From an uncultured Campylobacter sp. (GTDB lineage Bacteria; Campylobacterota; Campylobacteria; Campylobacterales; Campylobacteraceae): a stretch of DNA of 64,000 bases. Below are positions 27,310 to 36,591 of this stretch, one piece after another; positions within the stretch are counted from its first letter, which is position 1; every line of letters begins with the position of its first letter. The DNA lies in assembly GCF_963526985.1 (NCBI RefSeq), contig NZ_CAURPW010000007.1, forward strand, positions 57,569-121,568, written 5' to 3'. The notes under the pieces are model-generated. The model did no database searches. It was given only the letters and a program-made list of their open reading frames with translations, and was not told the origin of the DNA. The position numbers and the translations under genes are program-made.

Positions 27310-27411
27310 TCATCCGACGAAAAGGTGATTTGGCGTTAGCACCGCCCACGCCGTAAATGCCGCCGCCGCAATGAGTCCCGCGACGATAAATTTCTCCAAA
27401 ATCGCTTGCAT
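27310..27411 (-). CDS. 33-residue membrane microprotein in the cbb3 operon
   Basis: MQAILEKFIVAGLIAAAAFT is followed by AWAVLTPNHLFVG and a TGA. It has one membrane helix and a short polar end. The start is 2 bp past the stop of the DUF4006 gene, whose last codons AAGGAG form a good ribosome site, so the two are coupled. Good start, spacing and hydrophobic design argue for a real gene, probably a small subunit or assembly partner of the oxidase. It is too short for usual gene finders. Confidence 0.65.
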   Translation of the reverse strand: MQAILEKFIVAGLIAAAAFTAWAVLTPNHLFVG

Positions 27412-27413
27412 GT

Positions 27414-27623
27414 TCACTCCTTTATGCGCACTTGCTTGGCGTTATCCGCGCTTTTCATCTTTAGCTCGGAGGCATTTAGCGAGTAAGGTTTTTGCGCGAC
27501 TTCTTGCTGGAGCTTGATCGCGTAGTACGTGAGCGCCGCTAGGATCGCTAGCAGCAGGCCGGTCGCGATGAGTAGCCCCGTCACGCCGTGTAGGCCAAAA
27601 ACGTTTCGATTCGTGTTTTCCAT
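27414..27623 (-). CDS. DUF4006-type small membrane protein
   Basis: 69 residues with one membrane helix (VTGLLIATGLLLAILAALTYYAI) and a hydrophilic C-terminal tail. It begins directly after ccoP and lies between the oxidase genes and fixH, as in other campylobacters. It matches what I know as DUF4006. A role with the cbb3 oxidase is inferred from position only. Confidence 0.8.
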   Translation of the reverse strand: MENTNRNVFGLHGVTGLLIATGLLLAILAALTYYAIKLQQEVAQKPYSLNASELKMKSADNAKQVRIKE

Positions 27624-28484
27624 TTATTCTCCTTTAGAAAGCGAGATAACGTACTCGCCGACGGCTTTTTGCTGCAAGGCGTTTAGCCTGCCGTCGCTAA
27701 ATTTAGGCATCGTACCGATAGCGCCCTTTTTACCGTGCTGCAATACGTCCTCGACAAAGGACGCCGTGCCGTATTTAGATAGATCAGGAGAGTTGCCCTC
27801 CATGCCTTTACCGTCCTCGCCGTGGCAGGCTGCGCAGGTAGCAAAAAGCTCCTTGCCCGTTTCTACCAAATTTTCGTTTTTGGTCTTTTTTACGCCGGAA
27901 ATTTCCTTAGCTATGTAGGCGGCGATCGCCTTTGCGCCCTCCTCGTCCGCCATGCCCGCAGGCATCTCGCCCATCGGATACTCAAGGCCTTTTGAGCCGT
28001 TCATTATCGTATCAAATATCCCCTCTTCGCTACCCCATTTGGAAAGGTCTGCGGCCTTGCCGTTTATACCGTCGCCGGTTATGCCGTGGCAGGAGGAACA
28101 CTGTACTAAAAACAGGCTCTCGCCCATAGCGTGAAGCGTCTTGGCGTCTACGTTTGCGAAGCGTTTTTCAAATTTAGCGTTTGCGGCGGCGACTTCTTCG
28201 TTATATTCGCCGATTTGCGAGTAGGAGTTTACCGGATAGCCGGCAATCATATACCACAAGGCCCAGACGATGCATATCGCATAAACTATCGCCCAGCCCA
28301 GCGGTACTGGATTTTTGTACTCGCCTATGCCGTCCCAGCTATGCTCGCTTAGTTCGGCCTTAGGTTTTGCTACCTTCATCTGCCCGACCAAGCGACTCAC
28401 GACGAAAACCGTGGCCAAAACGATGGCAATAGCTCCGATAAGCCCCAGTAAATTTACGTTATCTTCTAAATTAAACCATTGCAT
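27624..28484 (-). CDS. ccoP: cbb3 oxidase diheme cytochrome c subunit
   Basis: 286 residues. Two N-terminal membrane helices (about 10-32 and 60-82) are followed by two cytochrome c domains with CSSCH (129-133) and CAACH (217-221), each with a downstream Met ligand candidate (GEMPAGM; GTMPKF). CcoP takes electrons from soluble cytochrome c and passes them to CcoO. The ATG overlaps the ccoQ stop (TAATG), so translation is coupled. Confidence 0.96.
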   Translation of the reverse strand: MQWFNLEDNVNLLGLIGAIAIVLATVFVVSRLVGQMKVAKPKAELSEHSWDGIGEYKNPVPLGWAIVYAICIVWALWYMIAGYPVNSYSQIGEYNEEVAAANAKFEKRFANVDAKTLHAMGESLFLVQCSSCHGITGDGINGKAADLSKWGSEEGIFDTIMNGSKGLEYPMGEMPAGMADEEGAKAIAAYIAKEISGVKKTKNENLVETGKELFATCAACHGEDGKGMEGNSPDLSKYGTASFVEDVLQHGKKGAIGTMPKFSDGRLNALQQKAVGEYVISLSKGE

Positions 28485-28705
28485 TATTTTTCCTTTTTAG
28501 CGTTTTGCTCTATGGACGCAGACTCTAAAATTTCCTCGTCGATGCCGTCTTTTAGGGCGAGATCGGAGTATCTTTCGTAGTTTCGCCTGCCGCTCTTTTC
28601 GGATCTATACAGATGAAAATAGTATCCGTAAAGAAGCGCGGCGCACACGGCTAGAAAGATAAAAGCTCCGTATCCTTGGATATCTCTTAGAGTCTGCGCG
28701 TCCAT
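28484..28705 (-). CDS. ccoQ: cbb3 oxidase small subunit CcoQ
   Basis: 73 residues: one membrane helix (GAFIFLAVCAALLYGYYFHLY) and a charged C-terminus (RSEKSGRRNYERYSDLAL). CcoQ stabilises the complex. It lies between ccoO and ccoP, with an 8-bp gap to ccoO. Confidence 0.9.
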   Translation of the reverse strand: MDAQTLRDIQGYGAFIFLAVCAALLYGYYFHLYRSEKSGRRNYERYSDLALKDGIDEEILESASIEQNAKKEK

Positions 28706-28713
28706 AAATTCGC

Positions 28714-29385
28714 CTATTTTAAGCTATTTAGATAGGCGATGAGCGCCACTATCTCGCGGATCTCTCCGCGTTCAAAGGCCTTTTTGACCTCTTCGTCCTT
28801 CATCTCTTCAACTATAGCGGCGGCTTCTTCTTTGGCGGCTGCCTGCGCCTCCTCGTAGGTGCCTAGTCTTGGCATACCCTCTACGTCGTACGGTACGCCA
28901 AATACCTTTTTCGTCGTTACCGCCTCGCCGTATGCCGTCTCGATGTCGGCGTTGCTGCTAAAGTGATGCTTATAAGCAGGCATTATGGAGCCTGGCACCA
29001 CAGAGGTCGGCTCTTTCATGTGATTTTCATGCCAGTCGGTGGTGCGGTAGTTACCCACGCGCCAAAGGTCGGGGCCGGTTCTCTTTGATCCCCAAAGATG
29101 CGGGCGGTCAAACGCATACTCGCCGCTAAGCGAATACATGCCGTATCTATCGGTCTCGGCCTTAAAAGGGCGAATTTGCTGCGTGTGGCAGGCGTTACAG
29201 CTATCTTTCATATATACGTGTTTGCCCGCAAGCTGTAAAACCGTCGGCGGCTTGGTGCCCTCAAGCGGCCTAGCTCTGTTGGCAAAATCAGGCAAGATCT
29301 CGATCACGCCCGCATAGGCGATAAATATAAAAACCATAACCGCGAAAAAGAAGGGATTTTTCTCTAACCAACTAAACATTAGCAA
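28714..29385 (-). CDS. ccoO: cbb3 oxidase monoheme cytochrome c subunit
   Basis: 223 residues: an N-terminal membrane helix (FFFAVMVFIFIAYAGVIEIL) and one c-type heme site CNACH (63-67), with the conserved RPFKAETDRYG and HLWGSKRTGPDLWRVG that follow in CcoO. The axial Met lies in VPGSIMPAY. It overlaps the 3' end of ccoN by 14 bp. Confidence 0.97.
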   Translation of the reverse strand: MLMFSWLEKNPFFFAVMVFIFIAYAGVIEILPDFANRARPLEGTKPPTVLQLAGKHVYMKDSCNACHTQQIRPFKAETDRYGMYSLSGEYAFDRPHLWGSKRTGPDLWRVGNYRTTDWHENHMKEPTSVVPGSIMPAYKHHFSSNADIETAYGEAVTTKKVFGVPYDVEGMPRLGTYEEAQAAAKEEAAAIVEEMKDEEVKKAFERGEIREIVALIAYLNSLK

Positions 29386-30853
29386 CCTCCTTTACGCCCG
29401 CAGGACTGGCGCTTAACGGCTCTTTTTCGAGCGATTTGGCGCCAAAACTCTTGTAGATATTATAAACAAATATAAAAAATCCAAGCAGATAGAGTAGTCC
29501 GCCCACGGCTCTGATCCAGTAGTACGGTACTATGTTTATCACCGTATCGATAAACGAGTAGGCTAAATTTCCGTATTCGTCCGTCGCTCTCCACATCATA
29601 CCCTGAGTGATGCCCGCGATCCACATCGACGAAAAGTAAAGCACTATGCCGATAGTCTGTATCCAAAACTGGGTTTCCATCAAGGATTTTGAGTAAATTT
29701 CGCGTTTAAATACGCGAGGCGTCATATGATAAAGCGCCGCCATCGTCATAAAGCCGACCCAGCCTAGCGTACCGTCGTGCACATGTCCGGGCACCCAGTC
29801 GGTAAAGTGCGCTAGAGCGTTTACGGACTTGATCGCTAAAATCGGCCCTTCAAGAGTAGAAAACATATAAAACGTCGAGCCTAAAATCATAAATTTGATA
29901 AGAGGATTTTCTCTGAGCTGCTGCCACTCGCCGCGCATCGTTAGAAGCATATTTATCGCAGATCCCCAAGACGGCAGTATCAAAACCACCGAAAACACAG
30001 AACCCATCGTCTGCATCCAGTCAGGCACCGCAGAGTAGATCAGATGGTGTCCGCCCGCCCAAAGATAAAGGAACATGAGGCTCCAAAACGAGAAAATCGA
30101 AAGCTTGTAAGAAAATATCGGCTGACCGCTCTCTTTAGGAAGGAAGTAGTAAATTTGAGCGATTATCGGCACGGTAAACACGAACGCCACGGCGTTATGC
30201 CCGTACCACCACTGCACTAGGGCGTCGTTGGCTCCGGCATACATCGAGACCGAGTGCCACCAGTTGCCATATCCTGAAACCAGCTTGGTCGGCACGGCCA
30301 TGTTGTTAAACAAATAAAGCATAGCGATACCTAAAAACGTCGCGATAAAATACCAAACCGAGATATAAAGCGTCCTCTCGCGGCGGATACCGATAAGGCC
30401 GAATATACTAACGCCCCAAAGCACCCAAAGCACGACCACGCCGATATCTAGCGGCCACTCTAGCTCGGCGTACTCTTTTGACGTGCTAACGCCAGCAAGC
30501 AGGCTAAACACGCCGCCTGCCATAACCAGCATATATATCCAAAAGTGCAGCTTGCCTACCGCCATCAAAAACGGCGACTCGCTCATCGAGACTTTTAAAA
30601 CCCTCTGTCCGATATAGTACCACGTCGCAAATACGCCCGAAAGCATAAATCCAAATATCACGCCCGCCGTATGTAGCGGTCTTAGGCGGCTAAAGGTGCC
30701 GTATTCGCCCGCGAGATAGTTTAAGTCTGGGTACGCCATCTGAAACGCTATGAAAACGCCGACGCTCATGCCGACTATCCCAAACAGTATCGTCGCGAAC
30801 ATAAAATACTTGGCGACCGTGTAGTCGTAGCTTAGCGCCCTGTCTAGTCGCAT
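29372..30853 (-). CDS. ccoN: cbb3-type cytochrome c oxidase subunit I
   Basis: 493 residues with about 12 membrane helices. Heme and copper ligands are visible in RPLHTAGVIFGF, WWYGHNAVAF, WAGGHHLIYS and PGHVHDGTLGW. It reduces oxygen to water with high affinity, suited to microaerobic life. First gene of ccoNOQP, with an AAAGGAGG ribosome site; the two-component pair lies just upstream in the same direction. Confidence 0.98.
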   Translation of the reverse strand: MRLDRALSYDYTVAKYFMFATILFGIVGMSVGVFIAFQMAYPDLNYLAGEYGTFSRLRPLHTAGVIFGFMLSGVFATWYYIGQRVLKVSMSESPFLMAVGKLHFWIYMLVMAGGVFSLLAGVSTSKEYAELEWPLDIGVVVLWVLWGVSIFGLIGIRRERTLYISVWYFIATFLGIAMLYLFNNMAVPTKLVSGYGNWWHSVSMYAGANDALVQWWYGHNAVAFVFTVPIIAQIYYFLPKESGQPIFSYKLSIFSFWSLMFLYLWAGGHHLIYSAVPDWMQTMGSVFSVVLILPSWGSAINMLLTMRGEWQQLRENPLIKFMILGSTFYMFSTLEGPILAIKSVNALAHFTDWVPGHVHDGTLGWVGFMTMAALYHMTPRVFKREIYSKSLMETQFWIQTIGIVLYFSSMWIAGITQGMMWRATDEYGNLAYSFIDTVINIVPYYWIRAVGGLLYLLGFFIFVYNIYKSFGAKSLEKEPLSASPAGVKEVANV

Positions 30854-30948
30854 CGATATCCTCCTTTGTTTATTTTGTTATTAGATTGTTATTTTATTAG
30901 ATTTTTAGTGTAAAATCGCTTAACCGACCTAAATTTGCGTTTCAAATT

Positions 30949-31626
30949 TTACTTTTTCAGCTCGATTTTATAGCCAAGACCCGGCGAGTTTTTTATAAGA
31001 CCGGCGCCTACTTTATCGCGTATTCGCTTGATAAATGTTCTAACGGCCGGATCGTTTACCTTTTCGCCAAACCATACCACGTTTCTAATCTCCTCGGTTA
31101 AAACGAGCGTACCGATACGTTTAACTAAAAGCGAGATAAAGGCCAGCTCTTTTTTGGTTAACGCGATCTCGACGCCGTTTTTTACGAGCACTTTTTTGGT
31201 TTGGTTAAACGAATATCCGCCAGAAATCTCGATGATATCGGCGCCTATGATTTTGGTTTTTACGATCTGTTCTAGCAGGGCAAAAAGCTCGTCCATATCG
31301 ATAGGCTTTATTACGTATTTATCGATACCCACGTCGATAGCTTTTAGCAGTTTTTCCTTTTCGCTATACGCGCTTAGGATCACTACTGGCGTGTTTTTTG
31401 AGAACTCTTTTATCTGCCTTGACATCTCAAGTCCGTCCATGATAGGCATCATGATATCGGCTATCACGATATCGGGGCTAAATTTTTTAAATTTCTTAAG
31501 ACCTTCGTCGCCGTTTGAGGCCGATATGACCTTTTGAAATACGCCGCCGAAAACCTCTTGCATCGACTCTCTTATGCTATCCTCGTCCTCGACTAGCAGT
31601 AGCGTTAGCTCTTTAAAATTTTTCAT
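30949..31626 (-). CDS. OmpR-type response regulator (BumR-like by position)
   Basis: 225 residues. The receiver domain has the acidic pocket VEDED near 12-16, the phospho-acceptor Asp57 in IADIMMP, and Lys in VIKPID. The C-terminal winged helix (about 130-222) reads ALTKKELAFISLLVKRIGTL and NDPAVRTFIKRIRDKVG. The position matches Cj1491c, which I believe is BumR of the butyrate-sensing BumSR system. Overlaps the sensor gene by 4 bp. Confidence 0.9.
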   Translation of the reverse strand: MKNFKELTLLLVEDEDSIRESMQEVFGGVFQKVISASNGDEGLKKFKKFSPDIVIADIMMPIMDGLEMSRQIKEFSKNTPVVILSAYSEKEKLLKAIDVGIDKYVIKPIDMDELFALLEQIVKTKIIGADIIEISGGYSFNQTKKVLVKNGVEIALTKKELAFISLLVKRIGTLVLTEEIRNVVWFGEKVNDPAVRTFIKRIRDKVGAGLIKNSPGLGYKIELKK

Positions 31627-32840
31627 TTTTCATCCTTTAGCGGCAGTTTTATCTCAAATTCCGCTCCAAATTTTACGTTTTTAGCGCCGGCGCTTCCGCC
31701 GTGATTTTTGACTATGCTTTTTAGCATATATAGGCCGATACCCGTGCCTAAGCTTGGGTGCTTGGTAGTAAAATAAGGCTCAAAAATCTTGTCCATTATC
31801 TCCTCTTTTATGCCGCCTGCATTATCCGTTACTCTTATGATAACGAATTTATCCTTTGTTTCTAAGCTTAGCGTTACTTTTTTATCGTTTTTTTGATTTG
31901 CCAGTGCATCTTTGGCGTTAGAAAGCAGGATAATCACGGCCTGACAAAGCTGCGACTCGAAACCGTAAATTTGACCCTCGCTTTTTAGCTCCAAATTTAC
32001 GTCTATGCCCTCTTTTTCGTAGGTTCCCTGCACCATCTTTAGCGCGTTTTCTACCGCAGCCGAGGGCAAGAAAGCCTCTCTATCGCGCTCAACGCTAAAA
32101 AAGTTTCTAAAATCCTCGATCGTCTGCGACATACCCTTTATCACGCGCTTTGCGTGCTCGTAGCCGGCCTCGAATTTCTCGTTTGCTTTGACGCTCTCTT
32201 TTAGTTTAAAAAGCGTGATGCTAAGCTCGTTTAAAGGCTGTCGCCACTGGTGAGCGATGTTTGCGATCATCTCGCCCATCGAGGCTAGACGCGACTGCAA
32301 AAAGAGCATTTTGGTCTTTTCCTCGTTTTTCTTGATCTCGGCTTTTACCAAATTTTCTAGATTTTGGTTTAAATTTACGAGCTTGGCCGTCTGCTCGGCG
32401 ACTCTGTTTTCGAGATTTTCGTTTAAATTTAGCAGCTCTTTTTTCGTCTTTTCAAGCTCGTTGTTTAAATTTATCACGTCCGTTACATCGTATCTAATCG
32501 CAAGAAACTCCTCGATCTGCCCGCTTAAATTTAAAATCGGGATGATGGTCGTGTTTAGATAGACGTCGCGGCCGTCTTTGGTGCGGTTCCTTATCGTGCC
32601 TTTGTGCACTTTTTTGGCCAAAATCGTCTCCCAAAGCCGCGCGTAAACATCCTTTGGCACCTCGGGATGGCGCACGATGTTGTGATTTGCACCGATTAGC
32701 TCCTCGCGCGTAAAGCCCGACATCTTACAAAACTCGTCGTTTACGAAGGTGATAGTGCCGTTGGTGTCGGTCTTTGAGACGATGTTACTAGCCTCGATAG
32801 CCTCTTGATACTGCCTGAATCTTGCTTTGATCTTATCCAT
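31623..32840 (-). CDS. PAS-domain sensor histidine kinase, cytosolic
   Basis: 405 residues, no membrane helix. A PAS domain (about 15-125, FVNDEFCKMSGFTREELIGA) leads through a long coiled coil (125-180) to the H-box with His197 (ANIAHQWRQPLNE), N-box ILLSNAKDAL and the G boxes DNAGG and GTGIGLYM. Position matches Cj1492c (BumS, recalled as acting mainly as a phosphatase). Here all kinase boxes look intact. Being soluble, it would sense an internal cue, such as redox state or a metabolite. Confidence 0.9.
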   Translation of the reverse strand: MDKIKARFRQYQEAIEASNIVSKTDTNGTITFVNDEFCKMSGFTREELIGANHNIVRHPEVPKDVYARLWETILAKKVHKGTIRNRTKDGRDVYLNTTIIPILNLSGQIEEFLAIRYDVTDVINLNNELEKTKKELLNLNENLENRVAEQTAKLVNLNQNLENLVKAEIKKNEEKTKMLFLQSRLASMGEMIANIAHQWRQPLNELSITLFKLKESVKANEKFEAGYEHAKRVIKGMSQTIEDFRNFFSVERDREAFLPSAAVENALKMVQGTYEKEGIDVNLELKSEGQIYGFESQLCQAVIILLSNAKDALANQKNDKKVTLSLETKDKFVIIRVTDNAGGIKEEIMDKIFEPYFTTKHPSLGTGIGLYMLKSIVKNHGGSAGAKNVKFGAEFEIKLPLKDEK

Positions 32841-33504
32841 TGCTCGCCGTAAATCCTATAAAAGCCAGGTAAATTCCGTAAATTATTATCGCTGCGCCGC
32901 TTAAATTTAGTGCATGTTTTTTAAATTTTTCGCTCGCGGCCTTTAAAATCAGCGCGTAAAAACTCATCGCAAAAAAGCTAACCGCGCCAAAAGTCGCGGC
33001 GATGGCTACGCCCTTTCCCCCGCTGCCGCTAGCTACGGCCAAAGCTAAAAAATAATAAACCACTCCGCACGGCAGCAGCCCGTTTAAAAACCCGAGCGCT
33101 AAAAACCCCGGCACGCTATTTTTAGCGATCGCAGCTTTCATTTTTTCGTTTAAAATTTTGGATAAAAATGCGTTTTTCTCGATGAAATTAAGTAGCGTCC
33201 CGCGCCTAATGAGCGCCACGCCCAAAACCGCCATAAAAACGCCGACGGCAAAGAACAAGTAGCCTCGCGCCGCAAGAGATAGCGTAAATACGCCGCCAAA
33301 CGACCCGAAAATAAAGCCAAGCAGCATATAAGCGCAAATTCTAGCCAGGTTATACCCCGCTATCATCGCCGCGCTAAAAATTTTACCTTTACCGCTCAAA
33401 AACCGCGCGAGCAAGATAGCAAAACCGCCGCACATACCCGTGCAGTGGCCCACTGAGCTAAGCGCCGCGACGCTCAAAATCGAAACAAACTCGGCGTCGC
33501 TCAT
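32833..33504 (-). CDS. COG2836 (TauE/UreH-like) membrane protein, copper/cbb3-associated
   Basis: 223 residues from ATG 33504; an upstream TTG start at 33555 would add 17 residues, but these read as spacer sequence. About six membrane helices. The metal-type motif GHCTGMCGGFAILLARF (near residue 20) and GLLPCGVVYYFLALA later are hallmarks of COG2836. These proteins lie beside cbb3 genes in many proteobacteria and are thought to move copper or reducing power for oxidase assembly. It overlaps the kinase gene by 8 bp. By position it is Cj1493c. Confidence 0.8.
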   Translation of the reverse strand: MSDAEFVSILSVAALSSVGHCTGMCGGFAILLARFLSGKGKIFSAAMIAGYNLARICAYMLLGFIFGSFGGVFTLSLAARGYLFFAVGVFMAVLGVALIRRGTLLNFIEKNAFLSKILNEKMKAAIAKNSVPGFLALGFLNGLLPCGVVYYFLALAVASGSGGKGVAIAATFGAVSFFAMSFYALILKAASEKFKKHALNLSGAAIIIYGIYLAFIGFTASNG

Positions 33505-33610
33505 CAAATTTGACCGATAAATTTCATTTGTAAATTTTAGCCGCGCTAGAGCCAAATTTGATCCGTAAATTTAGCTCTAAATTTTGCTCAAATTTGACCG
33601 CGACTAGCAA

Positions 33611-34729
33611 CTATAAAATTTCTAAAAATTGTTTAAAGATATACTTGCTCTCGCTCGGCCCGCCGCTAGCCTCGGGGTGATGCTGCACCGAAAATACCGG
33701 ATAATCCTTGTATCTCACGCCCTCAATCGTGCCGTCGAAAAGATTTCTATGCGTGATATGGGCGACCTGCGCTATCTCCTCGGGGACGTTGTAGTTGTGG
33801 TTTTGCGCCGTTATCTCGACTGCTTTGGTTTGCAAATTTAAAACCGGGTGATTTGCGCCGTGCTGACCGAATTTTAGCTTGTACGTCTCAAAGCCAAATG
33901 CATTGCTAAGCAGCTGATGTCCAAGGCAAATACCGAAAATCGGCACCCTTGCTTCGATCAGTTTTTTTATCTGCGCGATCTCGTTTTTTAGGGCTTTGGG
34001 TTCGCCAGGGCCGTTTGAGAGAAACACGCCGTTTATCTCGCCTTTGCTAAATTTAGCGATGAGTTCTTCAGCCTGCACGTCGTGAGGGTAAATTTGCGTC
34101 TCAAGGCCGGTTTCGCAAAGCTCGTTTAGGATGTTTCGCTTCACGCCGTAGTCGATGACGGCGATCTTTTTGCCGTTTGGTTTTAGCGCGGAGTAGGCTT
34201 TGCTCGCGTGATCCCAGGCGCCCTTTTCGTGAGCGTAAATTTGCTCGGTGCTTACCTTTGCGACGTAGTTTATTTCTGAGATTCTAGGCGAGTTTTCGAG
34301 TAGTTTTTTTAGCTCTTTTTCGTCTGAAATTTCAGTTGAGATCACAGCGTGAAGCGCACCGTTATCGCGTAGCATCTTGGTTAAAAATCTCGTGTCGATA
34401 TCGTAAACGCCGAATTTGCCTTGCTCTTTGAAAAAAACTTCCAAGCTTTTTTGCGAGCGGAAATTTGACGGCGTAGAGTTAAAATCCCTCATCAAAACGC
34501 CGCTAGCGTGGATTTTGGCGCTCTCCATATCATCTTCGTTTATGCCTACTATGCCGATTTCTGGCATCGTAAAGACGATAAACTGACCCGCGTAGCTAGG
34601 ATCGCTCATGATCTCCTGATAGCCGGTTAGACTCGTGTTAAAGACCATTTCGCCGCTAGCCGTACCGCCCGCGCCAAAGGCCTTCGCCTGCAAAAAAACG
34701 CCGTTTTCAAGGTAGATATAAGCTCTCAC
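33611..34729 (-). CDS. carA: carbamoyl-phosphate synthase small subunit
   Basis: 372 residues. The N-terminal half starts AYIYLENGVFLQAKAFGAGG; the C-terminal class I glutamine amidotransferase has Cys268 in FGICLGHQLL and the His/Glu pair in VQHHPEAS. It frees ammonia from glutamine for CarB to make carbamoyl phosphate for arginine and pyrimidines. carB is not in the window. It overlaps the DUF507 gene by 4 bp. Confidence 0.97.
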   Translation of the reverse strand: MRAYIYLENGVFLQAKAFGAGGTASGEMVFNTSLTGYQEIMSDPSYAGQFIVFTMPEIGIVGINEDDMESAKIHASGVLMRDFNSTPSNFRSQKSLEVFFKEQGKFGVYDIDTRFLTKMLRDNGALHAVISTEISDEKELKKLLENSPRISEINYVAKVSTEQIYAHEKGAWDHASKAYSALKPNGKKIAVIDYGVKRNILNELCETGLETQIYPHDVQAEELIAKFSKGEINGVFLSNGPGEPKALKNEIAQIKKLIEARVPIFGICLGHQLLSNAFGFETYKLKFGQHGANHPVLNLQTKAVEITAQNHNYNVPEEIAQVAHITHRNLFDGTIEGVRYKDYPVFSVQHHPEASGGPSESKYIFKQFLEIL

Positions 34730-35277
34730 AGCATGCCTCGTTTTCTTAGCTCGTCCTCGTAGAGCCGCTCAAATACGATGTCGTACTCCTCGGTGCCGGG
34801 GATCAGTTTGCGCTTGTAGCCGTCGATCTTGTCGATGACTACGTCTTGTAAAATTTCATACGTTTTTAGATACTCTTCGATCGAGCCGTAGATGATGTTT
34901 TTGATACGGTTTTCGGAGACCGAGTAGTCGATGAGTCCCTTTTTCCAAGCGTTTTGTAGCACGAGATGAGCGACGTTGCTAAAACGGTCTTCGTAAGAAA
35001 GGATGACGCCGTACTCTTTGGCCAGCTTTTTTTTCACGAGCCAAAACATATTTTTTCTATCGACTTGCATGCTCTCCATATCGTCTTCGTTTTGGGCTAG
35101 CACCTCGTTTACGCGCTCTTCAAGAGCTTTTTCTTTTTGCAAATCTTCATCTAAAACTTCTTTCGCGCATGCCGCTACCGGCTCCACTCCGCGCGTTAAA
35201 TTTACGAATCCGGACTTTAATAAATCAATAGCGATTTTGTGCGCGATGTAGGGTGTGTGTGGGAGTTTTATACGCAT
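34726..35277 (-). CDS. DUF507 family protein
   Basis: 183 residues. Starts MRIKLPHTPYIAHKIAIDL and has two similar halves rich in charged helices, the DUF507 pattern; function is unknown. No signal peptide or membrane helix. It precedes carA with a 4-bp overlap, as in C. jejuni (Cj1495c, Cj1494c). Confidence 0.88.
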   Translation of the reverse strand: MRIKLPHTPYIAHKIAIDLLKSGFVNLTRGVEPVAACAKEVLDEDLQKEKALEERVNEVLAQNEDDMESMQVDRKNMFWLVKKKLAKEYGVILSYEDRFSNVAHLVLQNAWKKGLIDYSVSENRIKNIIYGSIEEYLKTYEILQDVVIDKIDGYKRKLIPGTEEYDIVFERLYEDELRKRGML

Positions 35278-35535
35278 TTTTACCTCTCTTTTTGGGCTTG
35301 ATTTTAACCAAAATTTGGTAAGAAATACCTAAAATCTCACGGCGTTTTTGTTTTGGCGGGAGTTTGTTTTTAGTAAATTTTAAATCCAAATTCGCCCCGC
35401 GGATAAAAGCGATTTTGGCGTTTTTAAGACCGGATGTTAGTTAAATTAGGCTTTGGCGTTAAATTTGACCGCAGTAAATTTGAGGTCAAATTTAGACGCA
35501 AACCAAGATAAATTTAGAGCGCCGCGGCTCTAAAT

Positions 35536-36165
35536 TTACAAATTTAGCAGATTTCCCGCAGGGCCGTCGGGCGAGGTCGGAGAGAGTTCTTGCGTTACGT
35601 TTTTTTCAGCCTTTATAAACGGCGGGCCTTGCTTGATTAAAAGCGTGATCTCAGACGCCGCGGTAGGCTCCATTTTAGCCATTATCGCAGAGATTTTTTT
35701 AGGACTTAGCGAATACATGATGCTAGCCGCGTCCGCCCTATCCATCGCGCTTAGAACGTCGGCAGCGGCTTGATCTTTCATCTTGCCGTAGGTCTCGCCG
35801 ACCTTGTCGCTAGTCATCGCTTTTAGCTCTTTTAGGATTTCGTCGTTTTTCTTTAGTAGCTGCTCGGTCTGCTTTTTTTCCTCTTGCGCGCGGGTCAGAG
35901 TCGCGTTTATCTCGGCCTCTTTGGCGGCTAGTTTGGCATTTCGCTCCTCAAAAAGCGCCGCCGAACTCGCACGAAAAGCCTCCAAAGCCTGCCTTGCTTC
36001 GTCTATTTTAGCAAGCTCTCTTTTTAGCTCGTCTTTTCTAGTTTCAAATATCGAAACGCAGTCCACCGGGATCTTAAAGCCGCTTTGCGCCGGGCTTTGC
36101 ACATTTGCGCCGTTTGCGCCCCAAACGCATAAATTTAAAGTTAGTAAAATCAAAAATTTTTTCAA
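35536..36165 (-). CDS. MotE-like exported coiled-coil protein
   Basis: 209 residues. Signal peptide (MKKFLILLTLNLCVWGANG), a long coiled coil (about 45-120) and a C-terminal MgtE-N-like/MotE domain (DVLSAMDRADAASIMYSLSP, then KKISAIMAKMEP). MotE proteins in epsilonproteobacteria act with the flagellar motor in the periplasm. The orthologue by position is Cj1496c. It overlaps the FliJ-like gene by 4 bp, supporting a shared flagellar job. Confidence 0.82.
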   Translation of the reverse strand: MKKFLILLTLNLCVWGANGANVQSPAQSGFKIPVDCVSIFETRKDELKRELAKIDEARQALEAFRASSAALFEERNAKLAAKEAEINATLTRAQEEKKQTEQLLKKNDEILKELKAMTSDKVGETYGKMKDQAAADVLSAMDRADAASIMYSLSPKKISAIMAKMEPTAASEITLLIKQGPPFIKAEKNVTQELSPTSPDGPAGNLLNL

Positions 36166-36590
36166 GCCTTCGCCTCTTTTTGCCTAGTAAAATTCATCGT
36201 CGCAAACTCGTCCAGAGCCGCCGCTTCGGCCTTTTTTATCTTTTCTATTTGCGTGCTAAAGTCCTGCGTTTGCAGGTATTTCATCTTTTCGTACTCTAGA
36301 TTGGCCGCCTTGTACTGCCGCTCGAGGTGCGCGATGCTTTTTTTCGTTAGCTCGAGCCGCTCGGTTAGCAGATTTTTCTCTCCCCGCATAGCGCCCAAAA
36401 GCTCTAGCGATCCGCGCAGATCGGCCGCAGAGCCGCTTGAGGGCATTTCAAATTTCGAAATTTGCTCGGCGGCCTGCGCTATGAAGCCCTCTATCATCGC
36501 CGCTTCGTTTCTGGTTCTTGCCAAATTTAGCTCGATTTTGTCTAAATTTCGCTTTTTTATATTTACGATTTGCGTAAATTTGCTTTTCAT
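36162..36590 (-). CDS. FliJ-like coiled-coil protein
   Basis: 142 residues, nearly all helical coiled coil, starting MKSKFTQIVNIKKRNLDKIE, which is the FliJ pattern of a flagellar export chaperone/ATPase partner. Sequence conservation in this family is low, so the call rests on length, heptads, N-terminal pattern and its overlap with the MotE-like gene. It follows purA by 1 bp. Confidence 0.68.
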   Translation of the reverse strand: MKSKFTQIVNIKKRNLDKIELNLARTRNEAAMIEGFIAQAAEQISKFEMPSSGSAADLRGSLELLGAMRGEKNLLTERLELTKKSIAHLERQYKAANLEYEKMKYLQTQDFSTQIEKIKKAEAAALDEFATMNFTRQKEAKA

Positions 36591-36591
36591 C

